Positions 1-11,880 of a stretch of 64,000 bases of DNA are shown piece after piece. Below the pieces are notes generated by a model. The model had not been told where the DNA came from, did not search any database, and worked only from the letters and a program-made list of their open reading frames with translations. Numbering within the stretch: the stretch's first letter is position 1; the number at the start of each line of letters is the position of its first letter. The translations under genes and the position numbers were made by a program. This stretch comes from Microplitis mediator (taxonomy: Eukaryota; Arthropoda; Insecta; Hymenoptera; Braconidae): positions 22,794,082-22,858,081 of the forward strand of contig NC_079974.1 in assembly GCF_029852145.1 (NCBI RefSeq), in the 5' to 3' direction.

Positions 1-819
1 AAAAATAGTCGGCAGTACTTAGGGCGTAATTAGTCAGCGTAAAGAGACATAAAGTTAAAAGATAGCGATATTATTTAACAAACATCTAGTAGATTCAGTG
101 TCGGTGTCGGCACGTGCGTCACATATGACTAAGATCCGTTATATTAAATGTCTTTGATTTAACCCATGGGTAAAATGATCCCTGAGCTCTGAGCTCTGAG
201 CCTGTTGCTCTGAAATTTGAATTTGAATTTTTGTTTTTATTTTTACTCACGAGTTTCTCGTCCTCCTTTTCCTACTTCTCCAACTTGAACCTCATCCTCA
301 TCCTCAGTCTCAGTCTCTACTTCCATTCTGTACTTTTTCGAGCCTATTCATTATTCTAGGTCATTCAGAAAGACGCTCGTTAAATAAAACGGCAAAAAAA
401 TACTTTGACTTTATTTAAAAGATTAACCTGGCGCGTGGCGTTACCCCTTTTTTGTCTCATCCTCTCTACAGAGGGTTCAGCACGCGCCCAGGTAACTTAA
501 GCCGTCTTGCTAACGACTAACTTGCTCTAGTCTTCTTGTCTGTGCAAAAGTTTTATTGCTTTACTTTTACGGACAAGAATTATTTTAAGTGAGGATTAAT
601 GGTCAGATCATATTTGCCATCAATTTCAACTTTTCGACGCGAAGGTTATTGATAAGCGAGGGGGAGGGGGGATAGTGCGATCGCGCGGCTACAGATGGCG
701 TCACTTATCGTCGTCAGACAATTCGTCGGTGTCGGCTACTTATTTATTATTGTTATTATTAACCAATAATTGATTTTTAATTAAACGTCAAATAATTTTT
801 TCTTAATTTAAAAAAAAAA

Positions 820-1580
820 TTTTTTTTGAATTTTGAATTTTTGCCGCGCAATGATTTTTTAAAATTTTTAAATTTTACTAAAAATTAAATCTCGGGTTTG
901 AATAAAAAAAAAATAATTTTTTCTTAATTTAAAAAAAAAATTTTTTATCAAATTTTTTTTTGAATTTTGAATTTTTGCCGCGCAATGATTTTTAAAAATT
1001 TTTAATTTTTACTAAAAATTAAATCTCGGGTTTGAATAAAAAAAAAATAATTTTTTCTTAATTTAAAAAAAAAATTTTTTTTGAATTTTGAATTTTTGCC
1101 GCGCAATGATTTTTTAAAATTTTTAATTTCTACTAAAAATTAAATCTCGGGTTTGAATAAAAAAAAAATAATTTTTTCTTAATTTAAAAAAAAAATTTTT
1201 TATCAAATTTTTTTTTTTGAATTTTGAATTTTTGCCGCGCAATGATTTTTAAAAATTTTTAATTTTTACTAAAAATTAAATCTCGGGTTTGAATAAAAAA
1301 AAAATAATTTTTTCTTAATTTAAAAAAAAAATTTTTTATCAAATTTTTTTTTGAATTTTGAATTTTTGCCGCGCAATGATTTTTTAAAATTTTTAATTTC
1401 CACTAAAAATTAAATCTCGGGTTTGAATAAAAAAAAAATAATTTTTTCTTAATTTAAAAAAAAAATTTTTTATCAAATTTTTTTTTGAATTTTGAATTTT
1501 TGCCGCGCAATGATTTTTTAAAATTTTTAATTTCTACTAAAAATTAAATCTTGGGTTTGAATAAAAAAAAAATAATTTTT
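820..1580. repeat. Tandem array, six copies, unit 121-136 bp
   Basis: The landmark gccgcgcaatga recurs at 843, 977, 1098, 1234, 1368 and 1502. Each copy also contains aaattaaatctcgggtttga and an A9/T6-rich block. Copy-length variation comes mainly from presence or absence of a short tatcaaattttt segment. Copies are nearly identical, which suggests recent expansion. No coding potential. Confidence 0.93.
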
Positions 1581-2369
1581 TTTGCAATCCGATATCCGGA
1601 AATACTCGACTCTTATCAGCCAGTATATCGTCTATCCAATCTGGGCAATTGGCCCTAAAGTACAATTCCGGGGATGGGTTATTGGCTCCTAAATTTTCCT
1701 CCTCTGAATTTCCTCAATTGACCAAAAAAGAAAAATATTTGGAAAACAATTTCGTCCACTCCCACTCCCACTTGAGGGACATAATCCCAGTTGAGTAAAT
1801 TAAAAAAAAAAATAAAACTCTTGACACAAAGCGTCTTTACATAGTCCCTAATAGCAAAGAATACATATTTATGTTGTCTGAAGTCTCGGTTTCCCAGCCC
1901 ATTGTCCGGCATTGTCCGAGACGACCCTCCTCTCCGAGGTGCGAATGCCTTTCGGGTAATGATCTGCTGCTATTATGCACGCTTTGTCGCTCCTTAAACT
2001 CACTTGTCCTCTGCATAATATAATATATACAATATACAATATATATAACCCATATAAGTTGGTAAGAAGGGCCACTGTCTCCCTATTTATCTGCACACGC
2101 ACACACACGTCCGTAAATACGACGGATCCTTTTTTCCTGCCAGCATCCTGCGCATCTACCTGACCAAGGGTCACTTTTAAACCTCCTGCAATACTAAAAT
2201 CCAACACTCAAAGTATTTAAAGTCTTTCCCCTCATATATTATACGATTATATTCAATTACTTTGTACCCATTTCTCACCTTGTCCCATTTACTTTTTTTA
2301 TGTACCTGTTACTCCAAACCTTTCAACTAATTTTTAAGTTTTTTAGTCAATTTATCTCATCCGTCATAT

Positions 2370-3060
2370 TTTATGAGGCAAAATGGGCCGTTTATTATTT
2401 TTATAAAAATTCACGGGGTAAAATGAGTCGCTCAGTTTTTTTTATTTTCTAAAAACGCTTACGACAAATGTGGAGTAAAATTGGCGCCAAAAATTTTGAA
2501 TTTGAATTTAAAAACTGACCCATTTTCGCTCGGATTTATTTGAAAGTTGGATTAAAATTGTAAAAAAAATTTTAAGTTAAAAAGAGACAGAAAAAATTTC
2601 ACGGGGTAAAATGGGCTACTAAATTTTGTTTATTTTTTTTAAACGACCCAATATACCTCACATTAAATTTTTTAAAAATTCTAAGCCATTAAATAATTTT
2701 GAACGAAAATTTTTTGTAAAATAAAAAAACTCAGGGTAAAATTGGCCACCGGAAGTGAAAAAAAATTGAAAATAAGAATTTAAAAAATTTGTAAATTTTT
2801 TTCGACATCGACTTTTCCCTACCGAAATTTCGTTTCAAATCTCGGGCTCTCAGGAATAGAAATAATAAAAAAAAAATTTTTTAAGCGCCAGCGAATTTTA
2901 TTTTAAATAATTTATTTACAAATTTCGGAAACCAAAGACTAGAATAATAGTTGTGGTTTAACAGTATAAAGGTTTTAGACTGAAAAACAAAAATATTAAG
3001 TATATTTAGAGCCCTCGGACATTAATTTATAAATAGAGTTTGAGGTCGCGGCGCAAGTTC
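2370..3060. other. Non-coding AT-rich stretch with scattered ggggtaaaatggg motifs
   Basis: Degenerate copies of ggcaaaatgggcc, acggggtaaaatg and gggtaaaattggcc occur at about 2380, 2415, 2605 and 2733. They match the terminal motif of the foldback family described at 4347, 29775, 33844, 41096 and 63042. No gene is visible; the rest is AT-rich unique sequence. Confidence 0.5.
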
Positions 3061-3824
3061 ACGGGAACTCGGTAGTAGTTTTAGTTATTTAGTGTAGCGG
3101 AGTAGGTGAGGAAAGACGTTTTTAGATTTTCAGATTCGTCGTGTATTTGTATTTATTATTTTATTTAAAATTTTCACATTCTCTATTCACACGAAACTCC
3201 AGTCTCTAGTCTCCAGCTTTAGTCTTTAGTCTCCAGTTCCAGTCTCTATCTTTTGTCTCCAGTCTTTAGTCTCCAGTCCAGGTCTTTCCTTGTCTTGTCT
3301 ATTCACTGTAATATAGTGACTCTGTACCGTAATGTATGGCGCGATCTGATCGCGTAAAGATCTCGTGGAAAATCTCTTATGGGAACGCCGGAAGCTCGTT
3401 ACTTCAAATAAAAGCTATTTTTACTCAGCTACTTTTAAACTTTTTTTTTTTAACTCGGAAAATAAATTGTTTAATGTTCGAGATCCAGGAAGGGGCAGGG
3501 GAGGGTGAGAGGGAGGGGAGAGATAATTGAGTTGTTGAATTGTTGCAGCGGCCATTGCAATTGTACGATTGGCTTGAGGTATTCAATGACACGGCTGGAT
3601 ATTATTTTTTGGAATGTAACTCGATGTAACTATTGTAGTTAATTGGACCAATACCAAGACAAGGGTTTTAAAATTTTTAAGGGTTCATTTTTACGAGCCA
3701 TTTTATTTTTTATTTTTTCTTATGATTCTTACGCATTTTTTTTTTTTATTAAAACTCAGTTTATTTATTTTTTTTTTTTTTTCAAAGTTAAATTATTAAT
3801 AAATTTTTCACAGTTAGAATTTAA

Positions 3825-4330
3825 CACTGTAAAAAGAGCGGTGTTAAAAATGGACTCATTTTAACTCCGCCCGGTGTAAAAATGAAATTACACCGGTGTA
3901 GGAGGAGTAATACACCGGTGTTAAAGATACCGGTGTAAAAGCGGAGTAAAATCGGTGTAAAAGCTGGGTAATCGGTGTAAAAGCGAGGTAAACGGTGTAA
4001 AAGCGGAGTAATATCGGTGTAAAAGCGAAGTAAAACCGGTGTAAAAGTCTAGAATATTTACACCGGCAGCGGCACTATTTTAACACCGGATAATTTTTTT
4101 TAACACCGGTAAAGAATATCTACACCGGCAGCGGCGTTATTTGAACACCAGTCTAGAATATTTACACCGGCAGCGGTGCTATTTTAACACCGGATAATTT
4201 TTTTTAACACCGGTACAGAATATTTACACCGGCGGCGGCGTTATTTTCACACCGCTTTTGGGGGTAAATTTAACACCGCTAATTTTAACACCTACACCGC
4301 TTGGACTTACCCCGGTGATTTTTTACAGTG
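3825..4330. mobile_element. Foldback (MITE-like) element with CACTGTAAAAA ends and a core of CCGGTGT repeats
   Basis: The left end is cactgtaaaaag and the right end is ttttttacagtg, inverted copies of each other. The interior holds more than ten copies of cggtgtaaaagc-type units in the left half. The right half holds the same motif inverted (acaccggcagcgg, ttaacaccgg), so the whole 506 bp could form a long hairpin. No transposase frame is present. A target duplication could not be resolved because the flanks are AT-rich. Confidence 0.75.
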
Positions 4331-4346
4331 AATTAGTAGGAAAGAG

Positions 4347-4440
4347 AGGGGCAAAATGGGCTACTGGGGGTAAAATGGGCTGACATTTATATTACATACA
4401 AGCCCTAATTTCTTTAGGGCCCATTTTGCCCACTCCCCTA
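4347..4440. mobile_element. Short foldback element, GGGGCAAAATGGGC ends
   Basis: aggggcaaaatgggc at 4347 is repeated inverted as gcccattttgcccactcccct ending at about 4440, with a second ggggtaaaatgggc directly inside the left arm. It is one member of a family also seen at 29775, 33844, 41096 and 63042. It is too short for any coding content. Confidence 0.65.
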
Positions 4441-5929
4441 ATTTTAAATTCAATTTAAAAAAATGAGATTTTATGATTTCTTGTAAATAAAATTTTCCAT
4501 TGGCCATTTTACCCCCAGATTTGTACAAAAAAATTTTTATGATCAATTTTGATACTTTACGGACAAATTTTAATGATGAAATCTCCAAAAAAAATTATTT
4601 GAAGCTTCGTAAAAAAATAAAAATTTTGAATTTTTTATTCATAAAAAATTTCCTCCCATTTTTCTTTTGACAAATATACGAAAGCAAAAAAATATAAAAC
4701 ATCTTTAGTTCCACTTGACATAAAAGACGCAAGATATTATGTGGTTTTTTAAAGAATAAATAATTTAGATACCCGACACACAAGACATCACAAGACAACA
4801 CAAGAGTTTTGACTCAGAACTTTAAACTCGGATCCACATAGAGACAGACCATAGACACAGACCAAAGTTATATACATACATACATATGTCATATATATAA
4901 TAGAATATAAGACTACATTATACAGACCTACAGCACAGACCAGAGAACTTTAGTTTCGAATACGATCAAGTATTAAGTGTGCGCTGGGTTTCGGTCCTGA
5001 AGAGAGATCCCGAGGGTAAACATTAAATATATATGTTCATAAATATAAATATTTAAATATCTGTATCATGTTGGTTGAATTGCTCTCAGGCAAATAAACA
5101 CAAATTTTCTATTTGGATTTTTTAAATTTTGATTCAAACAATGGCCGCACTGTGGCGTCACAAACTATTGGTAAATATTGTCGTCACACTTTCGACATAA
5201 TAATAGTGGCGCTGACGGTAATTGAATGAACTTCAATATTTACAAATTAATTACACAATTTATTACGCGGTTCGGTACTTTGGATTAATGGTGACTACAC
5301 CTGTCGGTTTTGTTCGATTTGTTACATCGCGAGCGCGAGTACCGAAGGGGAAGGGTGGAAGGGTGGAAGGGTGTTGCTGTTATGAGGGTGTGCATGTGTG
5401 TGCATGTGGGTGTGATATAAATACGGTTAAAAGTTAGCGCTGATGTTTTGCGGGTGTGGAGGCCGCGGTAAAATTAAACAATGGGATTTTAACAACAATA
5501 ATGTAACGAGCGCGGCTCTGTTTGAGTTTATAATTAAGCCCAGGTAGTTTCGTCGTTTTAACAACTGGACAACACAATGTCAAGAGTTTTGCGATTCGCT
5601 AGATTCTCATAATTCGTGGCAATACAATATTAATAATAATGATAATAATAATAATGATAGTAATAATGATAAGAGTAGTGATGGCGGCAGTGATAATACG
5701 CGTAGTCTGTAACCTGTTTTATTCCTCTGTATTGTGGGAGAGACAATTCAGTTTGATAGTAAATTTGGATTATATTTTTGGAAACAAAATATATGCTGAC
5801 ATATTTCTGAATTTTTATTGTTAATTTATTTTTGTTATGGTCCATTTTACCCTTGAAAAATTATGGTTTTGTTTACTTTGGATTTTTTCGCCCATTTTAC
5901 TTATGGATAATTTTTTTTTTTAATAATAA
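4441..5929. other. Non-coding stretch with no recognisable gene
   Basis: AT-rich sequence with short open frames that lack any recognisable motif. A mixed-composition patch at 5130-5560 includes a GGAAGGGTGG repeat (about 5345-5370). An AAT/GAT trinucleotide microsatellite lies at about 5627-5670. Confidence 0.5.
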
Positions 5930-7090
5930 ATTTTTTTTATGGCCCATTTTACTTCTTAGATTTTTGGAAATATTTTTGAAAATCAATTTTATGTAAAAAG
6001 AGTTCAAATAAAGGAAATTTTAATTCTCATAAATTTTCTGAGGATCAATTTTGTCGCCCATTTTATTTTTCATCAAAAATTCAATTAATTTTCTGAAAAT
6101 TGACAATTTCCAAATTTTCTCCTTTTCATTTCCTAAAAAAAAGTTGAAATAAAATTTCACAGTTTAAAAAAAAAATCTAGTGACCTAGTTTTCATTTTGC
6201 CATCAGGAAAAACCGAATTTCCAGGCCATTTTACCTCTTAGATATTTGGAAATATTTTTGAAAATCAATTTTATGTGAAAAGAGTTCAAATAAAGGAAAT
6301 TTTAATTCTTACAAATTTTCTGAGGATCAATTTTCTCGCCCATTTTACTTTTCATCAAAAATTCAATTAATTTTTTTGAAAATCGACAATTTTTAAATTC
6401 TCTCCTTTTCATTTACTAAAGAAAATATCGAAATAAAATTTTACAGTTTAAAAAAAAAATCTAGTGACCTAGTTTCCATTTTGCCATCAGAAAAAACCAA
6501 ATTTCCAGCCCATTTTACCTCTTAGATATTTGGAAATATTTTTGAAAATTAATTTTATGTAAAAAGAATTCAAATAAAGGAGATTTTAATTCTTATAAAT
6601 TTTCTGAGGATCAATTTTCTCGCCCATTTTATTTTTCATCAAAAATTCAAATAATTTTTTTGAAAATCGAAAACTTTCAAATTTTCTCCTTTTCATTTCC
6701 TAAAAAAAAGTTGAAATAAAATTTTACAGTTTAAAAAAAAAATCTAGTGACCTAGTTTTCATTTTGCCATCAGGAAAAACAAAATTTCCAGCTCATTTTA
6801 CCTCTTAGACATTTGGAAATATTTTTGAAAATCAATTTTATGTAAAAAGAGTTCAAATAAAGGAAATTTTAATTCTCATAAATTTTCTGAGGATCAATTT
6901 TCTCGCCCATTTAATTTTTCATCAAAAATTCAAATAATTTTTTTGAAAATCGACAATTTCCAAATTTTCTCCTTTTCATTTCCTAAAAAAATGTTAAAAT
7001 AAAATTTTACAGTTTAAAAAAAAAGTTTAGTGACCTAGTTTCCATTTTCCCATCAGAAAAAACCAAATTTTCCGCCCATTTTCCCTCATC
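5930..7090. repeat. Tandem array, four copies, unit 283 bp
   Basis: The landmark tagtgacctag recurs at about 6179, 6462, 6745 and 7028, an exact 283-284 bp spacing. Each unit contains gcccattttacctcttaga, aaataaaggaaattttaatt and cgcccattttacttttcatc. Identity is high between copies. The ttttacc motif inside each unit is shared with several other repeats in this window. Confidence 0.93.
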
Positions 7091-7120
7091 ATAATCAATT
7101 TACAAAAGAACCCACGAAAA

Positions 7121-7216
7121 AAATATATATCCAGGCAAATCTGGAATATGTCGCATATATGCAACATATATATAAATATATGTCTCATATATGCAGATTT
7201 GCCCGGATATATATTT
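7121..7216. repeat. Inverted repeat (hairpin), arms of about 22 bp
   Basis: Left arm atatatatccaggcaaatctg (7123-7143) pairs with right arm cagatttgcccggatatata (about 7193-7214), with a single mismatched or bulged position. The loop itself contains further self-complementary catatatgc sequence. It directly follows the 283 bp array. It could be a small MITE or a hairpin transcript; nothing shows which. Confidence 0.6.
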
Positions 7217-7219
7217 TTT

Positions 7220-9459
7220 CATATGGGAAAAATCTCGAACTCTAAACCCGGCCTCGAAAATTCATGTGATCTGATTTTTCTAAAAAAAAAATTTCCACCG
7301 GCTCGTCTTGCCCCTCAGATTGATCAAAGCGGAAATAAAAGTAAAACGCGTGAGAACGGATTTTTAGAAGGATTGTACTATAAAAGTGAAAGCACCTGGA
7401 GCACCTGGGAAGATCATAACTGTACCCACATGATTTATTTTATTTTATTTCTTTTTTTTATCAAAAATCACCAAAGGGTTTTTTTTAGATGAAAGGAAAT
7501 ATGTATTTATTATAGTATGGTATAGATATATAGATATATAGATATATAGATATGTGTGGTGTGTATAGAGAGTAGTGACGTCTTGAAAAGGTCCCGAGGG
7601 GACAGGTCAGTTTTCGAATTGGGCCTCGGTCTCGGGACCTGTTATGGGCCCAGTGTGTGCTCTGTACTGTGTAGTGTGTAGTGTGTAGTGCACTCGGTAG
7701 TCTAGTGTATAGTAAATGGACAATGTCCTGCACACTACTCAGTGTCACAAAAGACCGACTCAGAATCCCGATCCTCCCACGATACACGACATGTTCGGCC
7801 AAAACTCTCCATTCACGCTTCGTGAGAACCGAATTCAAACTTTTTTCTTCATATATGGATATGTATAAATATATAAATGTATAACGGAGTGTGAAAAAAT
7901 ATAAGATGAGTGTCAGAATTTTACTCTTGAAATATTTAAAACCGATTTTTGACGTATGTTATTTTGTTATTGTTGGGTTTAGTGACTTGGGTTTTATTTT
8001 ATTGCGATTTTATTGTAGAAAAATTTAACGCTGTAATTATTTTTCGATGGACTGGAATTGGGTTCCTGTAGAGCTTTGGAAAATTTTTGCTTGTGGGAAA
8101 AATGATTTTACGAATTGTGACCTGGTTATTTTTTTATAATAGGGTTATTATTGGGGATTGTAATTTTTGAGAGCGGGGTCAAGTAAAAAATTTTTTTTAA
8201 ATTTATGAAAAATGGGAATCGAATATCAGAAATTTTTTTTTTAATTTTTCTTGATTTTTTTTTTTAGTTTAAATTCAAAATTTATCGAATTTAAATTTCT
8301 GCTGGTAAAAAAATTAATAATTGAGTAAAAAAAAAAAACGTGTATTGAATTTTTTGAACGGAAACTTCACAAGTCATCAAAAACTGAATTTCCCAAAAAA
8401 ATTTTTAAATTGCGTCTTATAAAAATATCGATTACAAATAAAAATAAAAATTATTATTATTAATAATAAAAAGTATGAAAAAAAATAGAGGGCAAGGTTA
8501 CAAAAAAAAAAGGTGGGGATTAAAAAACTCCCAGGGTACAGGTATAAGTAAATATAAATTTATAAAAAAGATTCGCATTCGATCCTCGCAACGTACTAGG
8601 TTTTTTACGTCTTTTTGACGGAGTGGGGCGAATATCCCTGGTAGCTTATGGGAAAGGAAAAACGGCTGCCGACGCGTTTCTTTTGTTGGGGCGCGGATAT
8701 CGCGCGTCATGCCCCAGCACGAGGGTACGCGACAGCTTCCAGTAAAAAACGAATTCGTAGAAAAAGGGGAAGAAAAAGCAGCGTCGGGTGAAAGGCCCGT
8801 CCGAGAGGGTTGAGGACAAAAAATAATAGAAAGCCCGTTCTTTCTCCGTCTCAACTCGATTCCAGTACACATATATAAATATATATGTGCAGAGATTTAT
8901 AAATATGAGGCCCCCACTACCCACCGCTGGAAGAAATCATTCTGCCGGCTCCGAGGACAACGTGCGCGCGCTAGGGTCCTTATTTTAAATTCTTTTGATA
9001 TAACTGGGGCCCGGCCCCCTTCCTCGCCGCCTCGCCAGTCAGCATCCGAGCATGGACCGATCTACACCCATGTGTGTTTTATAATTATCAAATTTCGGTT
9101 ACGCCGCTACGTCATTTCAGTTACAGACTGCGGAGTTTTATTTATTTTCCTAGAAAATTCGACTTTAAATCCTGAAAATGTGATAATTAGTTCAAGTACT
9201 TTCATTATTTTTGTTAATTAATTCGACCAGTTGATTGGAAATTTGTGAATGTGGTGTTTTTATGGCGTACTGCTGTTATGGCGTACAAAACCAACAGACT
9301 CTTTGGTTAGTATTCTAATTTTTTTATCAATTTACCGCGGATTCAAAATCATCAATTCAAATTTTCGTTAATTAGATACTCAAAATTCCGAAAAAAATTT
9401 TTTAAAAATTCTTTGATCAGAACTTGAGGCCTTGGCTTCAGACTAACGGTCGATTTTTC
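7220..9459. other. No recognisable gene; less AT-biased islands at 7560-7850 and 8560-9060
   Basis: The 8560-9060 island contains several short open frames on the minus strand with no recognisable domain. It also carries a CpG-containing tract (gggcccggcccc near 9007). A distal promoter or enhancer is possible but not shown. 7510-7560 is a TAGATA microsatellite, and 7660-7720 a GTGTAGT repeat. Confidence 0.4.
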
Positions 9460-9870
9460 AAAAATTTCAAGTTCTTGTGAATTCAAAATTTATTTTATTG
9501 GAATCCACGTCCGTTAGTTTTATTTTTGAGGTCTATAATTAGCCGACTTTTTTTTTTTTTACAAAAAATGAAAATACCATTCCCAGGATTCGAACCCTCG
9601 ACTTTCGATCAAAAAAAAAATCCCAAATTAAAAACCGTTACTACATTTTTCAGTTATCAATTTTTTTTTTTTTTTTTTTAATAAAAACTCTGTGCCAGGA
9701 TTTGAACCTCGACTTTTACGACCCACTATCAAAATTTCGATTTCCTTAAAATTTACCTCCACGTCCGTTACCGAGGTTCAGTTTGCTACCGTCAACAATT
9801 TTTTTACCGCGATCGGGATTCGAACCGCGGACTCTGCGATTAAATTCAAATAATTAAATATCGAGTTTTC
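9460..9870 (-). repeat. Degenerate repeat copies with tRNA B-box-like motifs
   Basis: ggattcgaacc-type motifs occur at about 9588, 9706 and 9813, roughly 115 bp apart. Read on the minus strand they give GGTTCGAATCC, the consensus of a tRNA T-arm/B box. A second landmark, ccacgtccgtta, occurs at about 9504 and 9760. No cloverleaf can be folded: the T-stems have only two or three pairs and no matching D or acceptor arm is seen. These may be remnants of a tRNA-derived SINE. Confidence 0.4.
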
Positions 9871-10979
9871 GCGCAAAAAAACCTCTGTACTTTTCTAATA
9901 AAAAAAAATCTATAAATAGTAATCTCACGATATATACGTATACTTGTTCACAATAATTGAATTTGAATTAATCTATCGGTTTTTTCTTTTGTTCGTCTCG
10001 GTATTTTTTTCAGCAACAATGGGGGTACTGAAGTACGTGAACACATGACATGAACTCAGTTGACTTACATGTGTGTGCTGTAGATCTATATAGAGATTGA
10101 CGGATAAGGATAGAAATAGAAATAGAAATAGATATATATATGTACATATATATATATATAAATCAGCACAAAGGGGAAGAGAACCTGGAGGAAATTGGCG
10201 CGACCCAATACTAATGGATAATAGAATTATTGGTTTGGAGCGGGACGGCCCCGGGGATGATCGTAATTCGATTGCATCAATGTGTCCTCTGGACGTTTTG
10301 ACAGGACGAACGTTCTAACAAGCGCCCAGCCTCGGGACATTTACAGACATCGAATTTCCTCCGCAAATTTTATCATCGAGCGAATCCGTTACTATTTCGA
10401 GCTCCTTGTCTAAAAATCCTCGTATTAGAAAAAAAATTCTGGTAGTATTGAAACAACAGAACACGGCCATCAGTATTATAAATGTATGGAGCAATTTATA
10501 AGCAATCCAAGTTATAGTCAAGCAATATTGTGCATTATATTCCCTATTTTCCCGCAAAACTTGCCGGCACACTCGTAATATTTCTACTCGGGATCCCTTT
10601 TATTTAGTTTCCTATATTTACTTACTTGCTTTTCAGCTCCTCTTGGTCTCTACTTCCTCTAGAGCTACACCACCTCATCCTCATCTTCATCTTCATCTTT
10701 TTTACCACACTCTCTTTCAACAACAATAAAATTCCGTTGTCCATAACTGTTTACCCGGTTCTTTTATTTTCCCGTCGCTCAACAATCTCTTTACTTTTCT
10801 GATGATTTTTATCTACATTTCCACTATTTTTATTTTTTATACACAATATACACCACGGTAATCCATTATACATCTCATATTTTTCCCATTATATTTTTAA
10901 AGGAAAAAAAAGAAAATAAATAAATAACGAAGAAAATTTTTATAAACAAACCAGTTGGATAAAAAATTTAAATATCAGC

Positions 10980-11880
10980 TTAAATATTCAAAATACTCAA
11001 AAGTGCAATCAGACCTTTTTTGAAGAAAATTTGATTCCCTACAAATTTGTATTCATTACTTTTTTTCGAATTTTTGATAGATCAGCCAGAATCATTATTT
11101 TTAATTTTTTTAAAAAATTCTTAATACCAGAATTTTTTATTTTATTGTTTTTATTTTTTAAAATGAAAATTCTGGCCAAAATATTGAATTTATCAAAAAA
11201 ATGAAAGAAATCTAATTGATAGGGAATTAAATTTCCTATAAATTTGTATTCTTTACTTTTTTTCGAATTTTTGATAGATCAGCCAGAATCATTATTTTTA
11301 ATTTGTAATAAAAATTCTTGATACCAGAATTTTTTATTTTATTATTTTTATGTTTTGAAATCAAAATTCCGGCCAAAATATTGAATTTATCAAAAAAATG
11401 AAAGAGACCTAGTTGATAGAAAATTAAATTTCCTATAAATTTATATTCTTTACTTTTTTTCGAATTTTTGATAGATCAGCCAGAATCATTATTTTTAATT
11501 TGTAATAAAAATTCTTGATACCAGAATTTTTTATTTTATTGTTTTTATGTTTTGAAATCAAAATTCCGGCGAAAATATTGAATTTATCAAAAAAATGAAC
11601 GAGACCTAGTTGATAGAGAATTAAATTTCCTATAAATTTGTATTCTTTACTTTTTTTCGAATTTTTGATAGATCAGCCAGAATCATTATTTTTAATTTGT
11701 AATAAAAATTCTTGATACCAGAATTTTTTATTTTATTGTTTTTATGTTTTGAAATCAAAATTCCGGCCAAAATATTGAATTTATCAAAAAAATATAAGAG
11801 ACCTAATTGATAGGAAATTAAATTTTCTAAAAATTTGTACTGATTACTATTTCTCATATTTTTGATATTTAGCCCGGAAT
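10980..11880. repeat. Tandem array, unit 197 bp, four clear copies plus degenerate edge
   Basis: The landmark gatagatcagccagaatc recurs at 11076, 11273, 11470 and 11667, exactly 197 bp apart. Each unit carries attaaatttcctataaattt followed by gtattctttac. The same order of motifs is found in the 192 bp array at 15290-15800, so the two arrays are related. No coding potential. Confidence 0.93.

Noticed and set aside
820..1580. Regular repeat that might be read as a CRISPR array
   Set aside because: Units are contiguous 121-136 bp copies without unique spacers, and the window is clearly eukaryotic.
8498..8924. 124- and 92-codon overlapping minus-strand frames
   Set aside because: Two frames overlap in the same GC-richer island, neither shows a domain, and the composition reads as chance open sequence.
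9806..9830. Possible tRNA gene on the minus strand at ggttcgaatcccg
   Set aside because: The T-stem pairs at only two positions and no cloverleaf can be folded.
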